Source of the DNA: Paracyclopina nana
Taxonomy: Eukaryota > Arthropoda > Copepoda > Cyclopoida > Cyclopettidae
Direction of reading: 5' to 3'
DNA: 64,000 nucleotides
Assembly: GCA_019096065.1 (NCBI GenBank)
Contig: JAGUCH010000001.1
Span: 2,604,001 to 2,668,000 of the forward strand
The notes beneath the pieces were generated by a model. It saw nothing but the letters and a program-made list of their open reading frames with translations. It ran no database searches and was not told the origin of the DNA. Positions 17,438-26,700 of this stretch are shown in pieces; within the stretch, counting starts at the first letter, position 1; the number at the start of each line of letters is the position of its first letter. The translations under genes were made by a program, and so were the position numbers.

Positions 17438-18668
17438 GGCCACTCTCTCTCCTAAAGGTTTGATGACCAAAATACTACGAAGTCCCGGAAAATGTCTTGG
17501 TGTGGATCAAGATTCCTGCTCTGCGGCGCAGGTTGGGCCGCACGCTGATTGCGATCAGGGTGTGTCTACTACAGTACAAAAGCAAAATCCCGAAGGCTGA
17601 CGAGCCGATGGGGGTCACTCCGATGGCATTTGGGCCCATGTGGTGCGTAGGCTTTAGATTCCCTTAGACCCAAATTGCGCATTGATGCCGTTGGCGGGTT
17701 GGAACTGGCGCGCGGGGAGTGCAAGAAGGTACAGGCCGTGACGTACCACCAGCCCGTTGATGATGTCTTCCATTGACCATTGTTATGATGATGGGCCTAC
17801 ACAAAGTAACAATGACACTGTCTTTCCCGGAGGTGAATGCATGCGTGCAGGCTCCGCATGGCATAGCTTGGAGTATGGGTGCCATGGCAGCCGGAAAGCC
17901 AGCCAAGGTGCAGGTTGCGACCTGAGCCTCTGTTGCCTATCCATAATGGGGCGAGTGAGCGCAAGAGTGTTGCGACACTAGTGGGTCTCGTCCGTGGGTT
18001 TGGCCACACAGATGGAAGAAGATGATGTAATCTATGACTTGCGAGTCAATGAACCCCAAATAGGCCACGCGTGGAGCCAGAGTGGGAGCCACAAAGGAAA
18101 ATGCGTGTTTGGGGCCCAAAAAACTGGCTAACCTTGGACAAGTTGCCGAGGGCACAGGGAAGGTTGGCCGGCCCGCAACTCGAGGAGGAGTGGGCAAACT
18201 TTTATTTTTTCATTCACTGAGTCGACACTGGTTGGCGAAGTGGCATACCTTTTTTGCGTAAAAAGTTGATGCACCTTTGTTTCAGAGACTTAGAAGAAAT
18301 TACCATCCATACACCTGTTGGCACCAGTAGTGCCAAATTTTACTCCATCTTTTATATTGTAATAAGTGAGTGTGTGTATTTGTGCGTGCGTTTGTGTGTG
18401 TGTTTTGTCTTGGCCGCTCATAGCCTAGACAAAAAATAAATAAACGAGCTTAGCAACTGCAACCTTTTTCTCTGTGTCACTTGACGCGGCGTAGTAATTA
18501 GGACAAGCTTCCCTGTGCTTTGAACAGCGTATAGCTTTTAATTCGGTATTACCGAATTTAGTACACACAGTAGTGTACTAAGACCAGAATATTGCGTGTG
18601 ACTCCGTTGCACCTCTAAGAGATAAGAAATACTTCGTGTGACTCCGTCACGCTTTTTACAAGATAAGA
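17438..18668 (+). other. Long untranslated leader of the retroelement
   Basis: 1.23 kb between the primer site and the gag start, with no coding-like frame. It should hold packaging and dimerisation signals. The last 130 bp contain two adjacent perfect hairpins and a two-copy repeat that runs up to the gag ATG. A GT-rich run lies near 18,365-18,405. Confidence 0.6.
18540..18580 (+). repeat. Two adjacent perfect hairpins in the leader
   Basis: First: AATTCGGTA (18540-18548), one base, then its exact complement 18550-18558. Second, directly after it: TAGTACAC (18559-18566), a 6-nt loop, and GTGTACTA (18573-18580). As RNA these make two stacked stem-loops 90 nt before the gag ATG. A role in packaging, dimer formation or translation is only a guess. 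Confidence 0.7.
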
Positions 18669-18669
18669 A
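18592..18669 (+). repeat. Two-copy 40-bp repeat ending at the gag start
   Basis: CGTGTGACTCCGT occurs at 18595 and again exactly 40 bp later at 18635. Each is followed by AGATAAGAA (18620 and 18661), the second running into the gag ATG. The spacer between the two blocks differs. Confidence 0.65.
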
Positions 18670-21233
18670 TGGCTAATCAGGATTCTAGGATCACTGGACC
18701 TACTCTGGCTGAGGAAGTTACGAAAGTAAAGGATCGATTGTTGCAACATCTTGGGATTAGTGAGGACACTTTTCAAGGGTACTTATCCCAATGCCACCCA
18801 AATGGGACCAGCAGGACTGTCTTGCAAAGATTTCTGCCACACGTTGCTTACCCTGAAGCACTAGAGTTTGTTACGGTAACCCCAGCACAAATAGCAGCTG
18901 TCTGGGATAGGACTCGGATAGTAATTGTTCCTAGGGAGCCAATTAGACCGTTGGATGATCATATTACGGCAATCATTAGGACTATGCCTCTTAAAGATCC
19001 AGTAGGCCAGGTTGTAAATGTGGTTAAATATATTGATGCACTTGACCCTAATTCATTGACAAGCACGACCTGTGCTTTATTATGCATTTGTTTTGGTCTG
19101 GATGAGTTCCTAACTCGTATTGAGGAAAAGAAAGATCTGCAGCGTATCCAAGAAGTTGATGGAAGCTCCATGACCTACGCAATGTCAGGGACGCATGAAA
19201 TGGTTGCGACATTGATATCCAGGAATTGGCTAAAGATACGGGCATTTGGAGATGGATTTTCCATTGTAGCGAGGCTTTATGGCCTACAAATCGATTATTT
19301 CCTAAATGAGCCGCTTAACCTGAAGCCACAGAAAACTTCAGGCCAGAGTGTACATTTCCCAAACAATGAGACGAGTAATGCTGTTCCAGATATGTCTTCG
19401 ATAGCGAGTCCACCTGGGACTAACCATCATGAGTTCACTACAGGTGTTGATCTGAATGGCCAAAATAAGTCAGTCCTAACCTCGACTAAAATGAATCCTC
19501 GTGATTTGCACAACTTGACTAATTCTGTCACGCTTCCTCCAATGGAAGTTGTACATAGGATGGTACAAAAGATGTTGTCAGGAGGCCATTTGAATATTCA
19601 GGAATTGAACACGGTAAAAGCTTACTACACGAAAATGCATGATGCAAGCACGGCAAATAAAATCATTGCCTCTGCACAAATCACGGCTAAGCACATGGTT
19701 GGGGCAAAAGTAGAGTCTATCTTCAGTAAGAATTTAGAAAGAACCTTAAGCATAGTAGATGCTGCGACGAAGGAAAGAATGGTGCCGGAAACTGACGTCA
19801 TCTACGATGAGTCTGCTCCGATTTCAGAGAGGCTGAAGTTAATTAACACCGACGAGATTAAGGATGTGGAATCAGCCAGACGAGTAATCCTTCAGATGGT
19901 TGACCCAAACTTATCCTCAGGAAAGAAATTGATTGAGATGCAGAAGCTCTTTAGTGTACTTAGCACGAGGGACGAGTTTACTTCTCTCCAAAAGCAGATA
20001 TTGGCAGAGGGCTACTTGAAGACCCCTGAAATAAGTGTGGCCGCTGGAGTATCAGCTGACACTTCTAGGAGCATTTATGATCCGACTACCATGAGAGGTT
20101 ACATCGCTGCACCTACGAATGGCCATGTTAAGTATGCAAGCTCACAGTCAATGAAGGAGATTAGGCACAAATATACTAAAAAGTTTGATTTACATAGTTC
20201 CTCATTAACTGCTGAGAATATAATAAATTTTCTGGACTATATGGCGAACGAGGCTGGCAGACAGCATTGGTCTCATGCAGCTTTGTTAACAGCCATGTGT
20301 GAGGCTTCATCCCAGAATACTAGTGAGTATTTTAAGGGGATGGCTGGAGAAGGAAAAGATGGTATGGAATTGCTATGGCAAGATATCTTTAACTACACGC
20401 AGTTTGTGCGTAAAGAGGATCCATATTTCCTCATTCAGGAGATGATCCGGAAGCCTACTGAGTGCTTCACTGCCACACTTAAGGCAATTCTTCGACTGCG
20501 AATGAAGATACATAGCACAACCATTGGAGATGGCGGAGATGCTCATGCAGTCTCTGAAGCCATCTCTGATGGTTTTGCACTTTTAGGACGTCATTGGCCT
20601 CAGAATTACCAGTCATTAGTAAACAAATACAACGACTATCTGCTGAGAGCGAATATACCTGCTAGGAGTTTGCACGCCTACAATATCATGATGAACTTGA
20701 TTGGCAGTGACCTAGGTACCTATGTGCCAAGGGACCTGGATAGGGCTCATAAAGAGGAGAGGCTGCCAATGGTACCCAATATGCGTGCCAAACCTAGAAT
20801 TGCTATGGTTGAAGCTACTGAAGAAGAGGTGTTAGACAGTGCTAGCACTATGTCGGCAGCCTCTGGCCGTAGTCAACGAAGTGCTAAAATAATAAATGAG
20901 CTACAAAGCGAGTTGGCTCGAGCAAATTTTGAATTGAGTAGGCAAGCTGTTGAAGTAGCTATGATGAAAGCTGAATCACCATCCGAGAAAATAAATAGGC
21001 TGGGAAAAACTTTTAACATAGATACATCTAAGTTGCCTGAAGGAAACCCTCTTCAGACTAATGGGTGCTTGTTCTGCAACCAAATGCATTACGCTACACA
21101 GTGTACGAATTACCCAAACACGAATTTGACCTCAATTAGAAACGATGGCACATTGTGCCCGTTGTGTAAAGGATTGCACCTTGAGTTTAGGGGAGAACAG
21201 TGTTGGAAGACACGACCTGCTCGTAAACAATAA
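18669..21233 (+). CDS. Gag structural polyprotein of the retroelement
   Basis: 854 residues; forms the particle shell and binds genomic RNA. It begins MANQDSRITGPTLAEEV; most of the length is helical and without a motif I recognise. Residues about 735-790 have coiled-coil character (INELQSELARANFELSRQ). The C-terminus carries two zinc knuckles: CLFCNQMHYATQC (about 800-812, CX2CX3HX4C, the spacing seen in BEL/Pao Gags) and CPLCKGLHLEFRGEQC (about 830-845). It is larger than most gypsy Gags. The stop overlaps an ATG (TAATG at 21231) that opens a 25-codon frame to 21310, a possible re-initiation device. The ORF is intact. Identity as Gag rests on position and knuckles. Confidence 0.9.
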   Translation: MANQDSRITGPTLAEEVTKVKDRLLQHLGISEDTFQGYLSQCHPNGTSRTVLQRFLPHVAYPEALEFVTVTPAQIAAVWDRTRIVIVPREPIRPLDDHITAIIRTMPLKDPVGQVVNVVKYIDALDPNSLTSTTCALLCICFGLDEFLTRIEEKKDLQRIQEVDGSSMTYAMSGTHEMVATLISRNWLKIRAFGDGFSIVARLYGLQIDYFLNEPLNLKPQKTSGQSVHFPNNETSNAVPDMSSIASPPGTNHHEFTTGVDLNGQNKSVLTSTKMNPRDLHNLTNSVTLPPMEVVHRMVQKMLSGGHLNIQELNTVKAYYTKMHDASTANKIIASAQITAKHMVGAKVESIFSKNLERTLSIVDAATKERMVPETDVIYDESAPISERLKLINTDEIKDVESARRVILQMVDPNLSSGKKLIEMQKLFSVLSTRDEFTSLQKQILAEGYLKTPEISVAAGVSADTSRSIYDPTTMRGYIAAPTNGHVKYASSQSMKEIRHKYTKKFDLHSSSLTAENIINFLDYMANEAGRQHWSHAALLTAMCEASSQNTSEYFKGMAGEGKDGMELLWQDIFNYTQFVRKEDPYFLIQEMIRKPTECFTATLKAILRLRMKIHSTTIGDGGDAHAVSEAISDGFALLGRHWPQNYQSLVNKYNDYLLRANIPARSLHAYNIMMNLIGSDLGTYVPRDLDRAHKEERLPMVPNMRAKPRIAMVEATEEEVLDSASTMSAASGRSQRSAKIINELQSELARANFELSRQAVEVAMMKAESPSEKINRLGKTFNIDTSKLPEGNPLQTNGCLFCNQMHYATQCTNYPNTNLTSIRNDGTLCPLCKGLHLEFRGEQCWKTRPARKQ

Positions 21234-21374
21234 TGGGACCAAGTACAAAAACTCCCAATAAGAATGATAAAGATAGTTACATCTTGCCTTCATTTATGAG
21301 GAGAATGTAACAAAGAAGTAGGACGAGCTTACTTTGATTATTTAAAGGAGCAATCTGTGAAAAATGCCGAAATT

Positions 21375-23084
21375 ATGACTCGTGGAAGTGAGGACAAAAA
21401 GGCTCTGGTCCTTGCAATAAGGGGTAGAAAAAGTCGGTTTGTCCATCAGCATACTATGACTGTAATTGAGATTAGCATAATACTGTTTGCAATAACAATA
21501 TGTCAATATTGCTTATTTGGTTGGGATTATTGGCCAATTACAGTAATCTGTAGTGGAGCAATAATAGCTTTATGGTACTACTTTGTAAAAGGTAGCACGA
21601 GTGATGAGCAAAAAACTTGTAGTAATGATGGTATCGTTACACATCTGGCCTCGGTAAATGCTAATGAAGCAGAGCCAGTAACACATTTTGAACCTTTACC
21701 GAATCCGGAACTTGAAGATGACATGCTGAGTATATACTCATTAAAGCTACACAATGTTTGTGAAAGGTATTTTATACCAGTGGAGATAACTGGAAAAATA
21801 CGTTTGCATGCTTTATTTGACAGTGGAGCAATGGTGCAGATAATATCACGCACCCTTGTAAAACTGATCGAAGACAAGATTGGTTACACTCTACCTCGAG
21901 TTGAAACTAATTATGTAATTAAGAACTTTAATGGAGAAGAATTCCCAGGGAATGAAGCTGTCTCTATTCAAGTTGCATTTGGAAATCGTGTTTTAATCAG
22001 ACAGGCTGTTTTCCTTGTATCTGATTGTGATACACTATTAATGATAGGAAACTCGTTATTAGTGGACAACAATGTCCGGATGACTAGTAAAGATGGAAAG
22101 CACTTTATGGATTTCCCTGGAAAATCTAAACATAAGAAAATTCCACTCTTACTATCAAAAGAGGCTTTCTACCCAGTGGCAATAAATGAAGGGATCACTC
22201 TGCTCCCTGGAGAAGAAGTGACCACCATGGCTAGTTTACCTCATGATTTACCTGTCATCAGTAATGACATTCAAATAGATTCTGACTCTGACGAAGATGA
22301 CGACCTTGGTCGTACCCATCACCAGAAAAATGTTTATTCCGGATTGGTGGATAAGTACTTAAACTTTATGCCTAGTAACGAGTACCGCGGAGTGACCTCT
22401 GAGGGGGCACTTACTGCTGTCACTCGTAAAGGTACTTTCCCAGTAAATATTGGGAATAATACTGAGGATCCCATCTACTTAAATGCACATGCAGTGATTG
22501 GGCGAGCCAGGATTGTCAAGAAACAGAAATTTAAGAGTACGGTTGCAGCCCATGTGGCTAACATTAGTTTAAAGGCCCTGGAGCATGAAATGGAGTCATG
22601 TTACTGCAATTATTTGGATTCGCACGTAATTGTGCAGTTTACGGATATAAATGGTCTTTCTTTTACTGATATGCATTTTTTCAATGCCTATGAGCCATTA
22701 AGGGGAAGCCACAAGCCCTTGATTAGTAGAAAAGGAAATTACGTATTTATCTCAGCTAACCAAAGTGATGGTTACGAAGAGATAACTGATGTGATAATTA
22801 GCAAATTTATGAAACGAGAAAAATGGGATGAATTACCGTGGGCTGTTATTGCCCCAGGGCATAAACTTTTGTCTGGCGAACAAAAGCGCATTGTAATAAA
22901 GATGAATATGATGGTGGATAAACTTAAAGTAGTATGGCTAAAATATAAGTATATTTGCCCACCATGCATGACCATTGCCTTGTGTCCTATTGAATCCTAC
23001 CTCAATGGGATGGATAGGGTCATAATAACTATGATGATACATGAGTATGAGAATTACCCCTTGCTTATCAAAGAAATGAACTAG
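21375..23084 (+). CDS. Membrane-anchored retroviral-type aspartic protease
   Basis: 569 residues from the ATG at 21375; the frame is open from 21300. It lies in the gag frame but is separated from it by TAA (21231) and TGA (21297). Two hydrophobic segments come first, about residues 30-48 (VIEISIILFAITICQYCLF) and 53-71, with a charged stretch before and after. The protease follows: LFDSGAMVQIISRTLV with the catalytic Asp at about residue 149, and further on a TLLMIGNSLL block like the second conserved motif of the family. The remaining about 300 residues are unrecognised. Membrane helices before the protease are unusual for retroelements. How it is translated after gag (re-initiation, frameshift or separate mRNA) is not evident. 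Confidence 0.82.
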   Translation: MTRGSEDKKALVLAIRGRKSRFVHQHTMTVIEISIILFAITICQYCLFGWDYWPITVICSGAIIALWYYFVKGSTSDEQKTCSNDGIVTHLASVNANEAEPVTHFEPLPNPELEDDMLSIYSLKLHNVCERYFIPVEITGKIRLHALFDSGAMVQIISRTLVKLIEDKIGYTLPRVETNYVIKNFNGEEFPGNEAVSIQVAFGNRVLIRQAVFLVSDCDTLLMIGNSLLVDNNVRMTSKDGKHFMDFPGKSKHKKIPLLLSKEAFYPVAINEGITLLPGEEVTTMASLPHDLPVISNDIQIDSDSDEDDDLGRTHHQKNVYSGLVDKYLNFMPSNEYRGVTSEGALTAVTRKGTFPVNIGNNTEDPIYLNAHAVIGRARIVKKQKFKSTVAAHVANISLKALEHEMESCYCNYLDSHVIVQFTDINGLSFTDMHFFNAYEPLRGSHKPLISRKGNYVFISANQSDGYEEITDVIISKFMKREKWDELPWAVIAPGHKLLSGEQKRIVIKMNMMVDKLKVVWLKYKYICPPCMTIALCPIESYLNGMDRVIITMMIHEYENYPLLIKEMN

Positions 23085-23125
23085 ATAAGTATTTTGAACT
23101 AAATGTTCTTGGAGCTCATGGTATC

Positions 23126-23566
23126 ATGTTTAAGTTGTCCAACAATGTTGAGTTAATATTCCATGTCCCTAGCGAACATGCTGAGAATATTGGCTACTTA
23201 ACCACGCTTATGTACATAATAATTGGTCAATTACGGTACCAAAATGTGGCCGACGACGTGTGGATCAGAACACTTATGGATGGCGATGTGCATGTAGGTG
23301 ACCCACTTTGTATGGCAACCACCGCTGCATTGCTAGTGTTATCTGGGTTACAAATGTACCCTGATGACCTTACCAAAGAGGATATAAAGACAAAATTTGG
23401 TAAATTTATACCATTTGTACTTGAACCACATGGTTGCTCGTGCAAGCCTTGCTTGGCAAAGAACATGGGCATCAAAGTGCCACTTAAGAGCTTCACTACT
23501 ATTTACGAAGGTCCTATTGTGGATACCAGTGTCAGACAAACAGTTCTAAAAGTCCTTCTGAACTAG
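23126..23566 (+). CDS. Small ORF between protease and RT, function unknown
   Basis: 146 residues from ATG 23126. The frame (-1 relative to the protease) is open from 23051 and reads protein-like there, overlapping the end of the protease ORF by about 34 nt. It has a hydrophobic middle (LCMATTAALLVLSGL) and a Cys-rich end (HGCSCKPCLAKNMG). No family recognised. It may be the continuation of the protease protein by -1 frameshift, or a separate product. I see no standard slippery heptamer in the overlap. Confidence 0.55.
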   Translation: MFKLSNNVELIFHVPSEHAENIGYLTTLMYIIIGQLRYQNVADDVWIRTLMDGDVHVGDPLCMATTAALLVLSGLQMYPDDLTKEDIKTKFGKFIPFVLEPHGCSCKPCLAKNMGIKVPLKSFTTIYEGPIVDTSVRQTVLKVLLN

Positions 23567-23763
23567 ACCTCGTATCAGCTAGCCTGGAGCTTTCTAAAGA
23601 TGAGAGAAATAACCAAAAACTATATGATGAGGTTTATAATCTCCTTTTGAAATTTCCAAGTGAATTTGACCCCCTCCGTGTTTTAAATGGAGTAGCAGGT
23701 TATACATTTCCATTGAAACCAGAAAGCGATCCTGAACATGGATCTAGAACACATTCCGGATGA
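23567..23763 (+). other. Coding-like segment in a third frame before RT
   Basis: After the stop at 23564 the protein-like reading continues in the -1 frame, without a Met, to TGA 23761. It overlaps the RT frame, which is open from 23717. Codons look biased like the neighbours. It seems to be the natural linker into RT, so either two ribosomal frameshifts, splicing, or small indels (mutation or assembly error) separate protease from RT. Confidence 0.5.
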
Positions 23764-26700
23764 GGTCAGAGAAGACTTTAGGGACCTCTTAATAGAATAT
23801 AAGACTATATTCTCGGAGGATCCTAGATCATATAGGCTATGGAATGTCGAACCCATGAAGTTCCAGTTAAAGGATGATAAACCATTAGTGCCAAAAGTAT
23901 TTAACATGTCGGAGTATGAAACTACGCAGGTTGACCGTAAAATAGCATTAATGCTGTCATCTGGATTAATTGAAATTGTGGATAAGTCACTTAATAGGTA
24001 CTCGGCTTGCCCTTGTTTCTTGACTTCAAGGCCAAATGATGAAAAGCTGCCTATGAAGCAACGCAAGCCTCGGCTACTAGTTGACTTAACATCTTTTAAT
24101 AAAAATCTGATATTTACGACTTCGAAGCACATAGTGCCACCTATCCCTACCTTGCTAGGGATGTTATCTAATTCGTGTTTAATGTCATCTTTCGATGTAA
24201 CATCCGGATACGATAACTTACCTGTGGACTCTGATAGTGCTGATATGTGCTGCTTTGCAGTAACGTCCCCTCGCAGTATATATAGATCAGTCTTTCTGAA
24301 AAGTAAGTCATGCCTACAAGGGATCGCCATTGCTCCGAGAATGTTCGCAGAGCTCCTCCAACAGGCCCTTAACCCTGAGATATTGCCCTTTACATGTGTA
24401 TATGTAGACGATTTGGTTGTGGCCTGTAAGAACCCTGGCAAGCCTAGGCCTGCTACATTGGATGATTACATACGACATTTAGGTGATCTGAGGAAGTTGT
24501 TTCAAAGCCTCAAGGACTTAAATGCCCTATTACAAATTAAAAAGACACAATTAGGTGTTAAAGAAGCTACAGTCTTAGGGCACCTAATATCTATTGACGA
24601 AAATGGGATTATGACTATGCGAATGCCCGATAAATTCAGGTCTGCATTTGATGATTTCCCTATTCCCACAACCAAGAAACAGCTGCAAAAGTTTATTGGA
24701 ATGACAAACTGGTTAAGCCAGTACTGTCCTAATATGGCTACATACACAGCTCCACTGCTAGATGTATTACAAACAGCGCAAGGGAAAACAGGAAAGTTCA
24801 CCTTCAATGCTTTCCAAGAAAAATGTTTCTATAAAGTAATAGACGAGATTAAAACAGGTATGTCACTGGCATTGCCACGTTTTAAAGAAGGTTATTTAGT
24901 GGTTGATTCTGGGGTAATTAGCACCTCAGCTTTATTAATGGAGGTGAATGAGGATGGTAAAGCTGTGTGTGTTGGTGCACACAGCGCACGCTTTTCTTTA
25001 TCAGTTTGCCTCTCGTACCACTCGTTTCAGCGTGAAGCATTAGGAGTTTTAACAATGATAAACCATTTTAAAAGCATACTATTCGCCTATGAGCGACTAG
25101 TCATAGTTACGGATTGTCTATCAATAGCCAGCGTGCTGGCTAGTTCGTTTACTGGTAAAGATGCTTTCACTCATAGACTAGCAGCTCGTATTTATTCCCT
25201 GCCTGTAGCATGGAAATTGAGAGCTGTACCTCGCACAGAGGTAGAAGTAGTTGATGTATTATTAAATAAGTACCATCAAACGCCAGAAGGTGAAACTGTA
25301 TTTTATGCGCCCTACTCTATTGCGGGGCAGATTACGAAGGATATTTATGCAAATAAATACCCTCTGCCCGATGCAATCAAAGATAAGGTGCTAACGACAC
25401 AGGAATTACTTACACATGTGTATGATACACTTGTGAATTCTGGAACTATGAGTAAGACTCTACTCCAGAAAAGGTTGCATTGCCTAAATGACAAATGGGT
25501 TGACATGATCGGCACGAAGCCGCCATTTGTGCACGACGACACGTCAACCTTACTTCAAGCAAAACATGATGATGATGAAATTCTTGAGGACGAGATACTT
25601 TCTAAATTATCCCATTCATTTCATGGTGAAGCTGATTTTGATTCGCCAGTGAATCATATAGAAAATAACTTAAGAGTAGATACAGTCACTGTTAAACGGC
25701 GAATATCGCCACATTTACCAGGAATTACACGCAACCTACTCATTAAGTTGCAACAAAATTGTGAAGAAACACAAAAGATAATAAATCTAATTATGCTTTC
25801 GCCTCCAGAGAAAGTACCACTAGATGTTGCGGTAAAATATCGTGTCCTTGACGGTGCCCTGTTGGTCATTCGCAAGAATGTAAAGTTACCTTTTAGCGTT
25901 GCGACCAATACGAAAGTATATATGAGTATGCCCAACTGTGTGTACCTGATGGCATGTATTCATTTGCTACATAACCATTTGGGAAGTAAAAAGACTAATA
26001 CTCTTTTTACCCAATCTATGTATTCAACTTACTCAGCCAGAATCAGTCGTATTATTATTGGTGCGTGCATGCATTGTGCTTTATACCGCCAAGCTAATAC
26101 TAGGTTTGTTGGGAAGGGGCGTTTCCGCATCCCGACTCAGCCATGGGAATTGGTAATGATTGATTTGGCCAAGTTCGATGACACTTTAGTCAAAGGGTCT
26201 TCCGCAAAAGACCTGTTAGTATTTGTCGATGTTTATTCTAAGATGATAATTGCTAAACCACTATTGGATGCTAAATATAAGCAGGTAGCGAATGCTATGG
26301 AAGAAGTAATTTCTTTGTTTGGGGTGCCAAAAACATTACTTGCAGATAATGGTGCCCAGCTAACGACTAATAAGGCCCTCCAACGCCTTGTTGATCGTTA
26401 TAAAATTAAGGAGTTATGTCATTACCGAACTTTATCGCCATACAAGCATTCGAACGCTTACGCTGAAAATGCTATACGAATAATAAGGAGTGCATTAGTC
26501 TTAAACTCGAACTCATACAATATGAAGTTATGCGATGTGTTTAAGACTTCTATTTACGCAATAAATAACCGCCCTCTTACTTATTTGGCATATACTGATG
26601 ATAACGGGGTGAAGATCACCCCCACACCTTTCTCATTATTTTTCGATAAAATGCCGTTCTATCACTTAGGACGGGATGTGTTTGAAATACTTAGTGAAAG

